Below, piece after piece: positions 1 through 6,529 of a DNA stretch of 17,242 nt. How positions within the stretch are numbered: the stretch's first letter is position 1; each line of letters begins with the position of its first letter. The position numbers were made by a program, and so were the translations under genes. Under the pieces are notes generated by a model that was not told the DNA's origin, did no database searches, and was given only the letters and a program-made list of their open reading frames with translations. Source of the stretch: Lachnospiraceae bacterium UBA3762 (GTDB taxonomy: Bacteria > Bacillota > Clostridia > Lachnospirales > Lachnospiraceae); contig DFGA01000010.1 of NCBI GenBank assembly GCA_002371615.1, positions 6,173-23,414 of the forward strand. Reading direction: 5' to 3'.

Positions 1-272
1 AGTCTTTCTTATAATGGATAAGCGGATAAAAGCCATGGTGTGAAACCCACTCTTCATCAGTCACCAGGTTTGCAGCCTTTTTCATATCTGTCCTGGCGTC
101 AAAATGAGCGTAATATTTCTTGCTTTTCTCAACTGTTTCCTGTCGTAAAATCCATTCGTCGATAATTCTTTCTCCCTTATATTGCAATACCCATTGGCAT
201 GGAGGATAGCATTCCTTAGCCGATGGGTATACAAATGATCGTGGTATCAAGGGTGCAGAGTTCTCTGCCATA
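1..272 (-). CDS. Partial gene at left edge, possible N-terminus of a reverse transcriptase-like protein
   Basis: An open frame on the minus strand runs from an ATG at 270-272 off the left edge of the window, about 90 codons; the frame is closed upstream by a TAA just beyond position 298. It contains the stretch YYAHFDARTDMKKAA followed by WVSHHGFYPLIHYKK, which I recall from N-terminal parts of defence-type (unknown-group) reverse transcriptases, but no catalytic YxDD motif is visible because the gene leaves the window. No convincing ribosome binding site precedes the ATG, so the gene may have lost its true 5' end, possibly when the element beside it inserted. The frame looks genuine from its amino-acid composition; the family name is a memory-based guess. 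Confidence 0.35.
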
Positions 273-336
273 TGAGTACCAGCTATCCAGTTGTGCAATG
301 CTTAATTCGTGTATAATCAAGCAGGAGGACTTTGTC

Positions 337-600
337 ATGTTCCTATACGTCACCATCTTCGTGCTGACCGCTCTGGTCTGCGTCTCAGACAGTTTGTTCC
401 AATCACTCTTGTTGGAGCTGATCGGCGAACTGTTGACAACAATTCTCATCCCTTACAACATCTTGCAAGGCGAAGATAGTCTATCACATAATATAGTATT
501 TTTCAACAGAAACATATTTCTCTGGCAGTTCTTCCGACGCCAATCTACATACAGAAAAGGCACCCTTCAGGGATCTGAATCCCCTTCGGATGCCTTTTGA
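337..600 (+). CDS. Possible small hydrophobic protein
   Basis: This is the only plausible plus-strand gene. An ATG at 337 is preceded by a strong AGGAGG at 323-328. The 87-residue product begins with a very hydrophobic half (FLYVTIFVLTALVCV, then LLLELIGELLTTILI) that could form one or two membrane helices. The last 15 codons lie inside the terminator hairpin of the integrase, which argues against the full length being functional. A TATAAT lies at 312-317, but it is so close that a transcript from it would start inside the ribosome binding site. I do not recognise a family. It may be a small membrane peptide, a decayed fragment or a chance frame. Confidence 0.3.
   Translation: MFLYVTIFVLTALVCVSDSLFQSLLLELIGELLTTILIPYNILQGEDSLSHNIVFFNRNIFLWQFFRRQSTYRKGTLQGSESPSDAF
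555..598 (-). terminator. Bidirectional-type terminator behind the integrase gene
   Basis: Outer arms AAAAGGCA and TGCCTTTT flank an inner GGGAT/ATCCC stem. Read on the minus strand the hairpin ends in GTGCCTTTT, about 55 bases after the integrase stop. The A and T flanks would let it work in both directions. Confidence 0.6.
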
Positions 601-652
601 TTGTACGCCCATATTATTCTTACTCAAAAATACCGGCAGCAATGAAAATCAC

Positions 653-1918
653 CTATTCCTCTGACGGATCATTTCCGGTATCTTTTTGATTCATAGGCTT
701 GTTGAACCAATCATCCAGACCCTCGAACTCGGATTCCTTAAGATCCTTTGTAACATCCGCATAGATGTTCAGCGTCGTAGAAATATCCGCATGTCCGAGT
801 GTATCCTGGATGACCTTTACATTTACACCGGCTTCACACATCCGGGTCGTAAATGTATGTCTGAGAGAATGGCAGCTGAAATGGGGCAAAAGGATTTCCG
901 CATTCGGATTATTCAGCAATTCCGCATCATTACAATCTCTGGTAATCCTCCGGATCGCTTTATTAAGGGTCGCCTGATGCTGAACCATTCCGAACCGATT
1001 GACAAAAATGAAATCCGTATAACCATCCACCTTAGAGACGCATACAATACCATTTTCTTCCTGATACCGCTTTTCTTCCATAAAAGCTTCTTTTACAAAC
1101 TCAAGCATCGGAACCGTTCTGCGCCCAGCTTCTTTCTTCGGCGTGTTTACGCTGAAATAGCAGCCGTTGACCTCATGCTTATAATAGACCAGCGTATGGT
1201 TTACATCAATTAAGCCTTCATCCAGATCAATGTCACACCATCTGAGACCCGTGATCTCTCCCACACGCAAACCGGTTCCTACCATAATGGCAAAGACCGG
1301 GTACCAATGTCTATATTTCTCTGAATTCTTCAAGTAATTCAGAAATAAATCCTGTTCCTGTCTGGTCAATCCGCGTCTCTTCTCTAATTTAAACACATGC
1401 GACTGTTTCAACTCACGGAGGACGTTATCGCAGGGGTTTGAGCGAATATAATTGTCATCCAGAGCCAGGTCAAAGACCTGATGCAGAACAGTATGTACTC
1501 CGTCTATGGTATTTACGCTGAGATTCTTGTCGTCGGCGAGGGAATTATAGAACCTCTTTACATCCGACTTTCTGACGTTCTTTATCAACAACTTTCCAAA
1601 TACCGGCTTCACATGCAAATTATAAGTGTACTTGTAGTTCTGAAAGGTATTGTCTTTCAATCCCCGTTTCAGATTGCACCACATTTCAAATATGGCATTG
1701 ACCGTGACCGTCTTGCCTTCTACCCGAATACCTTCATACTGGTCATTGGCAACTTCGTCTTCTTTCTCCCGCAGTTCCTCCAAGGTCTTTGCATAGATGG
1801 AGTGGCGTTTTCCATCCCTGGTCGTCCAGCGATAATCGTATGAACCGTCTTTCCGCTGAGATTCGCCTTTTCTGAGAACCATCCTGCGTTTATCTTTGCG
1901 TCTGGGTTTTTCCGCCAT
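653..1918 (-). CDS. int: Tyrosine recombinase/integrase, Tn916 type
   Basis: This 421-residue site-specific tyrosine recombinase catalyses excision and integration of the element. Residues about 10-60 match the arm-type DNA-binding domain of Tn916-like integrases (YDYRWTTRDGKRHSIYAKT). A core-binding SAM-like domain follows at about 70-165. The catalytic domain shows Arg218 in GTGLRVGEITGL, a Lys near 261, His350 and Arg353 in CHSLRHTF, His376 in LGHAD and the nucleophile Tyr386 in NIYADVT. All key residues are present and the length is normal, so it should be active. The excisionase lies just upstream on the same strand, a standard int-xis pair at an element end. The attachment site is expected to its left, but no direct repeat can be defined from one junction. 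Confidence 0.95.
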   Translation of the reverse strand: MAEKPRRKDKRRMVLRKGESQRKDGSYDYRWTTRDGKRHSIYAKTLEELREKEDEVANDQYEGIRVEGKTVTVNAIFEMWCNLKRGLKDNTFQNYKYTYNLHVKPVFGKLLIKNVRKSDVKRFYNSLADDKNLSVNTIDGVHTVLHQVFDLALDDNYIRSNPCDNVLRELKQSHVFKLEKRRGLTRQEQDLFLNYLKNSEKYRHWYPVFAIMVGTGLRVGEITGLRWCDIDLDEGLIDVNHTLVYYKHEVNGCYFSVNTPKKEAGRRTVPMLEFVKEAFMEEKRYQEENGIVCVSKVDGYTDFIFVNRFGMVQHQATLNKAIRRITRDCNDAELLNNPNAEILLPHFSCHSLRHTFTTRMCEAGVNVKVIQDTLGHADISTTLNIYADVTKDLKESEFEGLDDWFNKPMNQKDTGNDPSEE

Positions 1919-2040
1919 TTGATATCCCGCCTTTCTTATAAATCTGAAAGGGATCGCTCCTTCAAGTTCGATACTATCAGGTGCGCTCTCTTTTGATAAG
2001 TTTGTCGCTGGGCCTTTATTTTCGCGACATCCTTGACAAA

Positions 2041-2244
2041 TCAGATAGAGTGCATCTTCTCGGTGTACTCATCCAGTTTCTTCCGTTTAATCATCCGTTT
2101 GGAACCGACCCAGAGAACAAAAGTGCAATGATCATCATCCGACAGTTCCCGGAGTTTATTTCTGCCAATTCCTGAATACTCAGCAGCCTCTTCCACTGTC
2201 AGATTACTTTTTTCCCATATGGGCACTTCCTGTTTCGTTGCCAT
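2041..2244 (-). CDS. xis: Excisionase, helix-turn-helix DNA-binding protein
   Basis: The 67-residue product begins MATKQEVPIWEKSNLTVEEAAEYSG and continues with IGRNKLREL, VLWVGSKRMIKRKKLDEY. This is the usual excisionase of Tn916-like Clostridia elements: a winged helix that bends the element ends and steers the integrase towards excision. A GGAGGAGG ribosome binding site lies directly before the ATG. The start lies about 40 bases inside the end of the upstream MazF-like gene, so the two are probably translationally coupled. The integrase follows 122 bases downstream. Confidence 0.9.
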   Translation of the reverse strand: MATKQEVPIWEKSNLTVEEAAEYSGIGRNKLRELSDDDHCTFVLWVGSKRMIKRKKLDEYTEKMHSI

Positions 2245-2608
2245 TCCTCCTCCGGCGTTCCGCCTTTATATTCACGACTGCGGCCCACTCAATGCCGCAC
2301 AGATCCCTGTAATCCAGTTTTCCCAGATAGGTCAGGATCCTTACCTTGTCGATTGCCCGTGCCTGTTCGCCCATCGCCATGGATTTCTCCAAAAGGAACG
2401 GTGCAAACCGCAGCACATAATGTGTAGGTTGATCCAGCTTCTTCAGGTTTGAAGTGAGCGGCACCACCGTCATCGTGGTGGAGCGCCTGCAGCCGGATTC
2501 ATTCTGTATCACCGCTACCGGACGTATCCCTCCCTGCTCGGAACCGATCGGTTCTCCGAGATCTGCAAGATACACATCGCCGCGGCGATAATCCCAGTCT
2601 TGCTTCAT
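2204..2608 (-). CDS. MazF/PemK-like endoribonuclease toxin
   Basis: The start is placed at the ATG at 2606-2608, which has a GAGG nine bases upstream; a TTG two codons earlier is less likely. The N-terminus (YRRGDVYLADLGEPIGSEQGG followed by IRPVAVIQNE) carries the RGDVY and GSEQGGIRP motifs of the MazF/PemK fold, and VVPLTSN fits the next conserved strand. Members cleave mRNA at short sequences. No antitoxin gene is adjacent, which is common for this subfamily inside integrative elements, so its role may be in element stability or in control of the excision module. The Arg-rich C-terminal tail (ERRRRNGNETG) overlaps the xis start and looks like a run-on extension beyond the fold. Confidence 0.85.
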   Translation of the reverse strand: MKQDWDYRRGDVYLADLGEPIGSEQGGIRPVAVIQNESGCRRSTTMTVVPLTSNLKKLDQPTHYVLRFAPFLLEKSMAMGEQARAIDKVRILTYLGKLDYRDLCGIEWAAVVNIKAERRRRNGNETGSAHMGKK

Positions 2609-2614
2609 AAGCAA

Positions 2615-3095
2615 ATACCTCGCTTCCTGCTATGTAATGACCGCCGCCGTTATGGCGGCGATCCAACAGTCTATGAATCTTCCCCCTACTTGTTCTCAAC
2701 ACCCCGGGGGGGCGGGAAGTTCTTCAGGCGGCCGTCGGCTGCACGGCTCCATAGGCTTGCTGGCCTCCGCGCGGTTCTCGCGCAGCTGCCCTCATTGCAT
2801 GTTCCCGGCAAACGCTGGGGGCTGTGACTGGGCAGAAGTATCATTGTCCCTGTATGCATCATCGCCTTACCGGTTGCCGGCCGGTATTTTAAAGCCGGTA
2901 CAAATCGCTCCGCTTACGCTCTTGGCGCACCGCTTTCCGGGCTTAACACACAGGAATGCTCCTGAAGAAATGTATATTCAGTTTTCAAGGTACTTCAGCG
3001 CAGCAGGAACCGCTGCTCTGAAGTAAGTTTAATAAGATCGGGGTTCCACTTTTACTGTCCGGCAGCCAATGGATTTATGCCTTTTAGGCAAACTT
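2615..3095. other. Non-coding GC-rich gap with several hairpins
   Basis: I see no credible gene here. The stretch around 2700-2960 is clearly more GC-rich than its surroundings. Visible inverted repeats are CGCCGCC/GGCGGCG at 2642-2660 (7 bp stem, 5-base loop), TACCGG/CCGGTA at 2868-2886 and ACTTCAG with inner GCAGC pairing to GCTGC with outer CTGAAGT at 2992-3024. The promoter for the toxin-xis-int genes should lie here, but I cannot place one with confidence. A transfer origin or a structured leader is possible, without direct proof. Confidence 0.5.
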
Positions 3096-3395
3096 TCACA
3101 GCTTCTCCGCCATGGCAGCAAGCTCTGCCGCCAGATCCCTTACCCGTCTCCGGATAGCAGTATCGTCCGCCGCTTTTCCAAGCACCAGGTAATCAAGACT
3201 CACGGAAAAATACTCCGCAATCACGATCATCAGATCAATCGAAGCAGCCCGGTCACCGTTTTCTATCCGCCAGAGATGCGGCACCGAGATATTCAGTTCC
3301 TCCGCCAGGTTCTCCAGTGTCATCTTTTTGCCGTTCCTGATCCGGCTTTCACGAAGTTCCTTAATCCTGCTCCCGCAGGCTGTCATATCAAGCAT
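3096..3395 (-). CDS. XRE-family transcriptional regulator
   Basis: The start is set at the ATG at 3393-3395 because GGAGG stands eight bases upstream; the longer frame upstream has no such signal. The 99-residue protein has a helix-turn-helix of the Cro/C1 type (RIKELRESR, TLENLAEELNISVPHLWRIENG) at about residues 8-65, followed by YFSVSLDYLVLG and a helical tail rich in Arg and Ala. Such short regulators control conjugation or excision modules. A very strong terminator lies 92 bases upstream on the same strand, so it must have its own promoter in 3396-3486. Confidence 0.85.
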   Translation of the reverse strand: MLDMTACGSRIKELRESRIRNGKKMTLENLAEELNISVPHLWRIENGDRAASIDLMIVIAEYFSVSLDYLVLGKAADDTAIRRRVRDLAAELAAMAEKL

Positions 3396-3486
3396 TATTC
3401 TTTCCTCCGAATTCTGAAATTTGTTGATTGGGCAAATTCCAGAACCCGGAGGAGACTGGCAGTGAATGATACGCCTGCAAAAGGTC

Positions 3487-3532
3487 AAAAAAAAAGAAAG
3501 CGGTCATCTTCACAACCCGCAAAGATGACCGC
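3487..3532 (-). terminator. Strong rho-independent terminator
   Basis: An 11 bp perfect stem (GCGGTCATCTT/AAGATGACCGC, arms 3500-3510 and 3522-3532) is followed on the minus strand by TTTC and nine T residues (3487-3495). It ends transcription coming from 3533 and beyond, although another terminator lies only about 250 bases upstream. Confidence 0.85.
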
Positions 3533-3784
3533 CAGTACTATTGTTTCTGGTTCCAATGAAAAGCTCCCGTCCGATAAACCTTATAGAGACTGATTTATCT
3601 TTGCCTCGCAGAATCTATCAGGCGGGAGTTTGCTTCCCCGTTTGCTGAAGCGTTTGTTTTACCGTTTTTGAAAACTCACGTTGGTTTGCCCGTTTACCCG
3701 GCGTTTGCCGGATCATATAGTCAGCGTTTGCTTTCACGTTTGCCCAGCGTTTGTTTTCGCGTTTTTGCCGATTTTGGCACCAAA
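3533..3784. other. Gene-free interval between two terminators
   Basis: No reading frame with a start and ribosome binding site is present. The interval contains an imperfect inverted repeat whose arms are at 3564-3576 and 3616-3628 (CTCCCGTCCGATA against TATCAGGCGGGAG, 12 of 13 positions pairing if G-U pairs are allowed). Next to it is the CGTTTG array listed separately. Since both flanks are minus-strand terminators, any minus-strand transcript made here would be a short RNA ending at 3487. A structured RNA, a replication or transfer site, or a decayed repeat-rich gene are all possible. Confidence 0.4.
3639..3766. repeat. CGTTTG array with 11-12 bp period
   Basis: CGTTT or CGTTG-type cores start at 3639, 3651, 3663, 3679, 3691, 3702, 3725, 3737, 3748 and 3760. 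Steps are 12, 12, 16, 12, 11, 23, 12, 11 and 12, so nearly all lie one helical turn apart or a multiple of it. Most cores read CGTTTG; a few read CGTTTT, CGTTTA or CGTTGG. All point the same way. The pattern resembles iterons or a tandem protein-binding site array. A decayed four-codon repeat on the minus strand is the alternative, but every frame there has stops. Confidence 0.6.
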
Positions 3785-3837
3785 ATAAAAAAGGCCCTCT
3801 GCCGCTCCGGATCAGTTCCGACAGTCGGCAAAGGGCC
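3782..3837 (-). terminator. Terminator behind the regulator pseudogene
   Basis: Arms GGCCCTCTGCCG (3793-3804) and CGGCAAAGGGCC (3826-3837) pair over 12 positions with one mismatch. On the minus strand the hairpin runs into TTTTTTATTTT. It lies just after the stop of the pseudogene at 3852. Confidence 0.8.
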
Positions 3838-3851
3838 CATAGTCATATGTT

Positions 3852-5221
3852 TTATTCAAGCTTGATATTCTGGTTTTCCAGCTGATACAGCACATCCGCA
3901 TAATCCTCTTCTCCCAGCATCTCTTTCGCTTTTGCAAGTGCCTGTTTTGCGAGTCCCCTATTTCTGCTTTTCGCAAGCGAGGCTGTCAACCAATAATGTG
4001 CCTGCAGGTTCATCGGATCCATCTGGATCGCCTTCGTGGCATAATCACGGACACCGGCATAATCACGGGTACGGTACAAAGCTTCCAGCAGTTCACTGAC
4101 TACTGATGCATAGATCCCGGCCAGCCGGAAGGATTCATCCATCAGCCAGGTCGCGGACTTCTCACTCATATACAGCGGCCCCCTGTACAGGCTGAATGCT
4201 TTCTTTAGTATCTCAATTCTGGACGGATCATTCAGGTCTTTTGCCTGATATCAGTATTTCTCGAACAGGTCCGTGTCTGTCGTGATGTTCAGATCCGGAT
4301 TTAATACATATCCCGCAGGTTCGGAAACCACCAGGGTCTTATCCACCGGATACCCGACGCTGTGACGGAAACGATAAATCGCTCCCCGTATCTTTCCGGA
4401 AGGATCTGCTGCATCTTCTTCCGGCCATATGCGATTTATCAACTCCGTATAGGAAACATGCCTCTCCCTGTGCAGCAACAGATAAACCAGTATATTTCAT
4501 CCCATTGGAGCATTGACTCTGGATTCATCCAGATGATAATGCATAGAATGGATTTCTACATTTCCCATGAGATTGACATATACATCATTTTCGTTATGGA
4601 TCTCCGGTTTTCTCTCCCGCATACGGAAGCTCTCCGCCATACGGTTTTCGTTTACAGTAGCTACCGCGACATAGGCCATAATACGCAGCATATTCGGATC
4701 CAATTTATTCCGTTTTGGATTACGGATTACGATGAAGCCGGTGGGCCTTTTCCAAAACGGCACGCCGATGATGGAAGATGCTTCCAGACGTTTATAGTTC
4801 CGGTATTCTACCGGATTCGTTTCCCGTAGCGCATCCACATCTTCAATGATGACAGGATCTCCGGCCTTTAGTGCCGTGACCCATCTTCCAAATTCCTCAG
4901 AGAACTATAATTCATGGAACGCAGTATCTGCCATTTCACCACATTTTACGTCATACCACCAGTACGGTCTCCATACGCTGATGTCAAGATCCAGCAGAAT
5001 AATGCCGCACCAGTCCGCTTCGTAGAATTCACAGGCTGTTATCAGTGTCTTCATGCAATGTGTTTCGGATCATCGGTGCTGTGCAGCCCCCGCTCCAGTT
5101 CCGTAATAGTATGCTCAAAGCTTGCAGAATACCTGATGTAATCTTTGAGCAAGGCGATTTCGTTCGGAGTCAGACGGCTCCAGTCTTTATTCAGCATCCT
5201 GAGAATAAATTCCAGCAACAT
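3852..5221 (-). pseudogene. Decayed GAF / winged-helix / BTAD transcriptional regulator
   Basis: Joining the pieces gives one protein of about 455 residues: an N-terminal helical part starting at an ATG at 5219-5221 (MLLEFILRMLNKDW), a GAF-like sensor (LITACEFYEADWCGI to ASSIIGVPFWKRPTGFIVIRN), a winged-helix DNA-binding domain (LLLHRERHVSYTELINRIWP) and a BTAD/TPR domain (SELLEALYRTRDY, LQAHYWLTASLAKS). This is the order of SARP-like activators frequent in gut Clostridia. There are four lesions: a one-base frameshift near 5051-5056, TAG at 4905-4907, TGA at 4497-4499 and TGA at 4251-4253. The last stands where I expect a Trp after FEKY, which fits a TGG to TGA change. Apart from the frameshift, frame is kept throughout. 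It has its own ribosome binding site and terminator, so it was once an independent gene. A functional product is unlikely. Confidence 0.8.
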
Positions 5222-5278
5222 ATGCCTCACGCTCCTTTCCGCCTTATTCAGAATGTCTTCTAAGATGTATCTTACGTG

Positions 5279-5323
5279 AAAAAGCCGCAGTACTGTCAGG
5301 TATACCCCATGACAGCCTGCGGC
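5279..5323 (-). terminator. Terminator behind the XRE regulator at 5393
   Basis: GCCGCAG-CTGTCA (5284-5298) pairs with TGACAG-CTGCGGC (5310-5323) around a small bulge and an 11-base loop. On the minus strand it is followed by TTTTT. It separates the regulator at 5393 from the downstream pseudogene. Confidence 0.8.
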
Positions 5324-5392
5324 CTTGGTTCGCTATCGCTATGTGATCAGGCTGTCAATCATATCTGACGGCCATTACCTGTATGAATCGAG

Positions 5393-5773
5393 TTACTTTT
5401 TCTTTCCTCCCATGTTCTTGGCGAGAAGTTCTGAATATGCAATTGTCCGTTTTATCATTTCCCGGCAGTACATCCGGGTATCTGTATCGCAGTTCACAAG
5501 AGCTTCAGATATATCAGCTGTGATTATTCGGTCCGAAACGTAACCCGCTGTGTTATACAGATAATAATCCACGCCCGTATCGAATAGTTTGCCCATTTTT
5601 TCTATGACCGGAAATGATGGCCCAACGACACCGCGTTCAATATCGCTGATATGCTTTGTCGTACAATCACACTGATCTGCGACATATTCCTGCGTCATCC
5701 GTTTTGCAACCCGGGCATCCTGAACGCGACGACCAATCTCAACCAGCTCATTGCTGGTAAATTTTAAAGCCAT
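5393..5773 (-). CDS. XRE-family transcriptional regulator
   Basis: This 126-residue protein has a clear helix-turn-helix at about residues 12-70 (IGRRVQDARVAKRMTQEYVAD, TTKHISDIERG, PVIEKMGKLFDTGVDYYL). A C-terminal part of about 55 residues without recognised motif follows and ends in GGKKK. It should be a repressor or activator acting on the element; the target is not visible. A GGGGGTGATG ribosome binding sequence precedes the ATG at 5773. A perfect CTTTCA/TGAAAG inverted repeat with a four-base spacer lies about 80 bases upstream (5854-5869) and might be its operator. Confidence 0.85.
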   Translation of the reverse strand: MALKFTSNELVEIGRRVQDARVAKRMTQEYVADQCDCTTKHISDIERGVVGPSFPVIEKMGKLFDTGVDYYLYNTAGYVSDRIITADISEALVNCDTDTRMYCREMIKRTIAYSELLAKNMGGKKK

Positions 5774-5972
5774 TGGTCATCACCCCCATTCCATTTCTTC
5801 TCACCTTCAATATAGTAAAAAGCCGGCTGCAAAAACACAGGTTCAAAAGGCGACTTTCACCTTTGAAAGCGGAACTTTTTATTTTCCGAGTCCCATCTTT
5901 ATTCTCAGGCTGCAAAAAGCAACGTTTTTGTTTCTTTTTCCGCTTTAAAAGACAGTTTTCGTCATTTGTCAT
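5748..5972 (-). CDS. Possible small basic protein upstream of the XRE regulator
   Basis: An ATG at 5970-5972 has an excellent GGAGGAG ribosome binding site seven bases upstream and opens a frame of 74 codons starting MTNDENCLLKRKKKQKRC. The frame overlaps the start of the regulator at 5773 by 26 bases, which would fit translational coupling. The product is Lys/Arg/Cys-rich and matches nothing I know. The DNA carries two GGCTGCAAAAA copies (near 5824 and 5911), so it may instead be a regulatory leader. The signal at the start is good, the protein is doubtful. Confidence 0.25.
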   Translation of the reverse strand: MTNDENCLLKRKKKQKRCFLQPENKDGTRKIKSSAFKGESRLLNLCFCSRLFTILKVRRNGMGVMTNGFKIYQQ

Positions 5973-6110
5973 TAGAACTCCTCCTGTTCCCGACATGAGT
6001 ACACACGCCGGAAACAGAAAGAGGCTCCGTTGCTCGCCAGCTGTCACCCATGCGATAATTTGTAATCCGAGCAACGTCGGGATAATCGAACGATCTCCCT
6101 TGCGATAGCG
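5774..6110. other. Intergenic stretch with inverted repeat and short direct repeats
   Basis: Apart from the doubtful small frame at 5748-5972 I see no gene. The stretch holds the CTTTCA-CCTT-TGAAAG inverted repeat at 5854-5869 and two copies of GGCTGCAAAAA. It lies between the terminator of the upstream operon and the regulator at 5773, so the promoter of that regulator must be here. Confidence 0.4.
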
Positions 6111-6154
6111 AAAAAAAACCATCTGCAGCAGGACTCTCACCTGTCGCAGATGGT
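6111..6154 (-). terminator. Terminator of the ATPase-subtilase-caspase operon
   Basis: ACCATCTGC (6118-6126) pairs perfectly with GCAGATGGT (6146-6154). On the minus strand the hairpin is followed by eight T residues (6111-6118). It is the first strong stop signal after the operon that begins at 12405. Confidence 0.85.
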
Positions 6155-6193
6155 ATTGCCTCCATCATCACTATACAGTTTATGATCTGAAAG

Positions 6194-6310
6194 TCAGTCG
6201 ACTTGCGGTTGACCTCCGGTCAGCTCTCCGATGTTTTCCGATGCACACCAGATGATCGTGCAGGATATGCGTTCGATTTCAGTCACTACTCCTGCTTTCT
6301 TCATGACCAT
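6194..6310 (-). CDS. Possible 38-residue peptide at operon end
   Basis: A short frame starts at an ATG at 6308-6310 (a second ATG follows two codons later) and reads MVMKKAGVVTEIERISC to GELTGGQPQVD. It lies between the SHOCT-like gene and the operon terminator in the right orientation. The ribosome binding site is weak (GAAGAG). I know no family. It could be a real small gene or just the 3' leader of the operon. Confidence 0.25.
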   Translation of the reverse strand: MVMKKAGVVTEIERISCTIIWCASENIGELTGGQPQVD

Positions 6311-6328
6311 ATCGCTCTTCGCCAATTA

Positions 6329-6529
6329 TCAATCAGAGAGAGCAGCCTCACTTTCAATGGCAATGCCCATTTTCTGGATCAGATCATGAAGGCTTTTATC
6401 GTGCTGCGCCTGCGAGATAGCTCCTCGCTCCAGAAACATATCGAGCGTCTTCTTTTGACGTTGGAATAGAAGCCTGTTCTTTTCCTCATAGCTAAGGAAA
6501 GACCAGTCAACATTTTCAATACTCTTCAT
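6329..6529 (-). CDS. Small SHOCT-like protein
   Basis: This 66-residue protein contains KTLDMFLERGAISQAQHDKSL, which fits the SHOCT pattern: two short helices joined by a Gly-Ile-turn, with a hydrophobic C-terminus (LHDLIQKMGI). SHOCT modules are usually oligomerisation or tethering pieces attached to other proteins. Its ATG overlaps the stop codon of the caspase gene in an ATGA arrangement, so the two are translationally coupled and probably act together. No catalytic residues or membrane segment are visible. An adaptor or inhibitor for the caspase is a reasonable inference, not shown by the sequence. Confidence 0.7.
   Translation of the reverse strand: MKSIENVDWSFLSYEEKNRLLFQRQKKTLDMFLERGAISQAQHDKSLHDLIQKMGIAIESEAALSD

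Noticed and set aside
312..317. TATAAT as promoter for the plus-strand hydrophobic frame
   Set aside because: Transcription from it would begin within the ribosome binding site at 323-328, and no -35 at proper distance is present.
216..449. Minus-strand 77-codon frame at the left end
   Set aside because: It overlaps the better-looking partial frame 1-272 and the plus-strand hydrophobic frame, has no ribosome binding site and no recognisable motif.
686..1843. Plus-strand frames across the integrase
   Set aside because: They are opposite-strand shadows of a gene with complete catalytic residues and have no ribosome binding sites.
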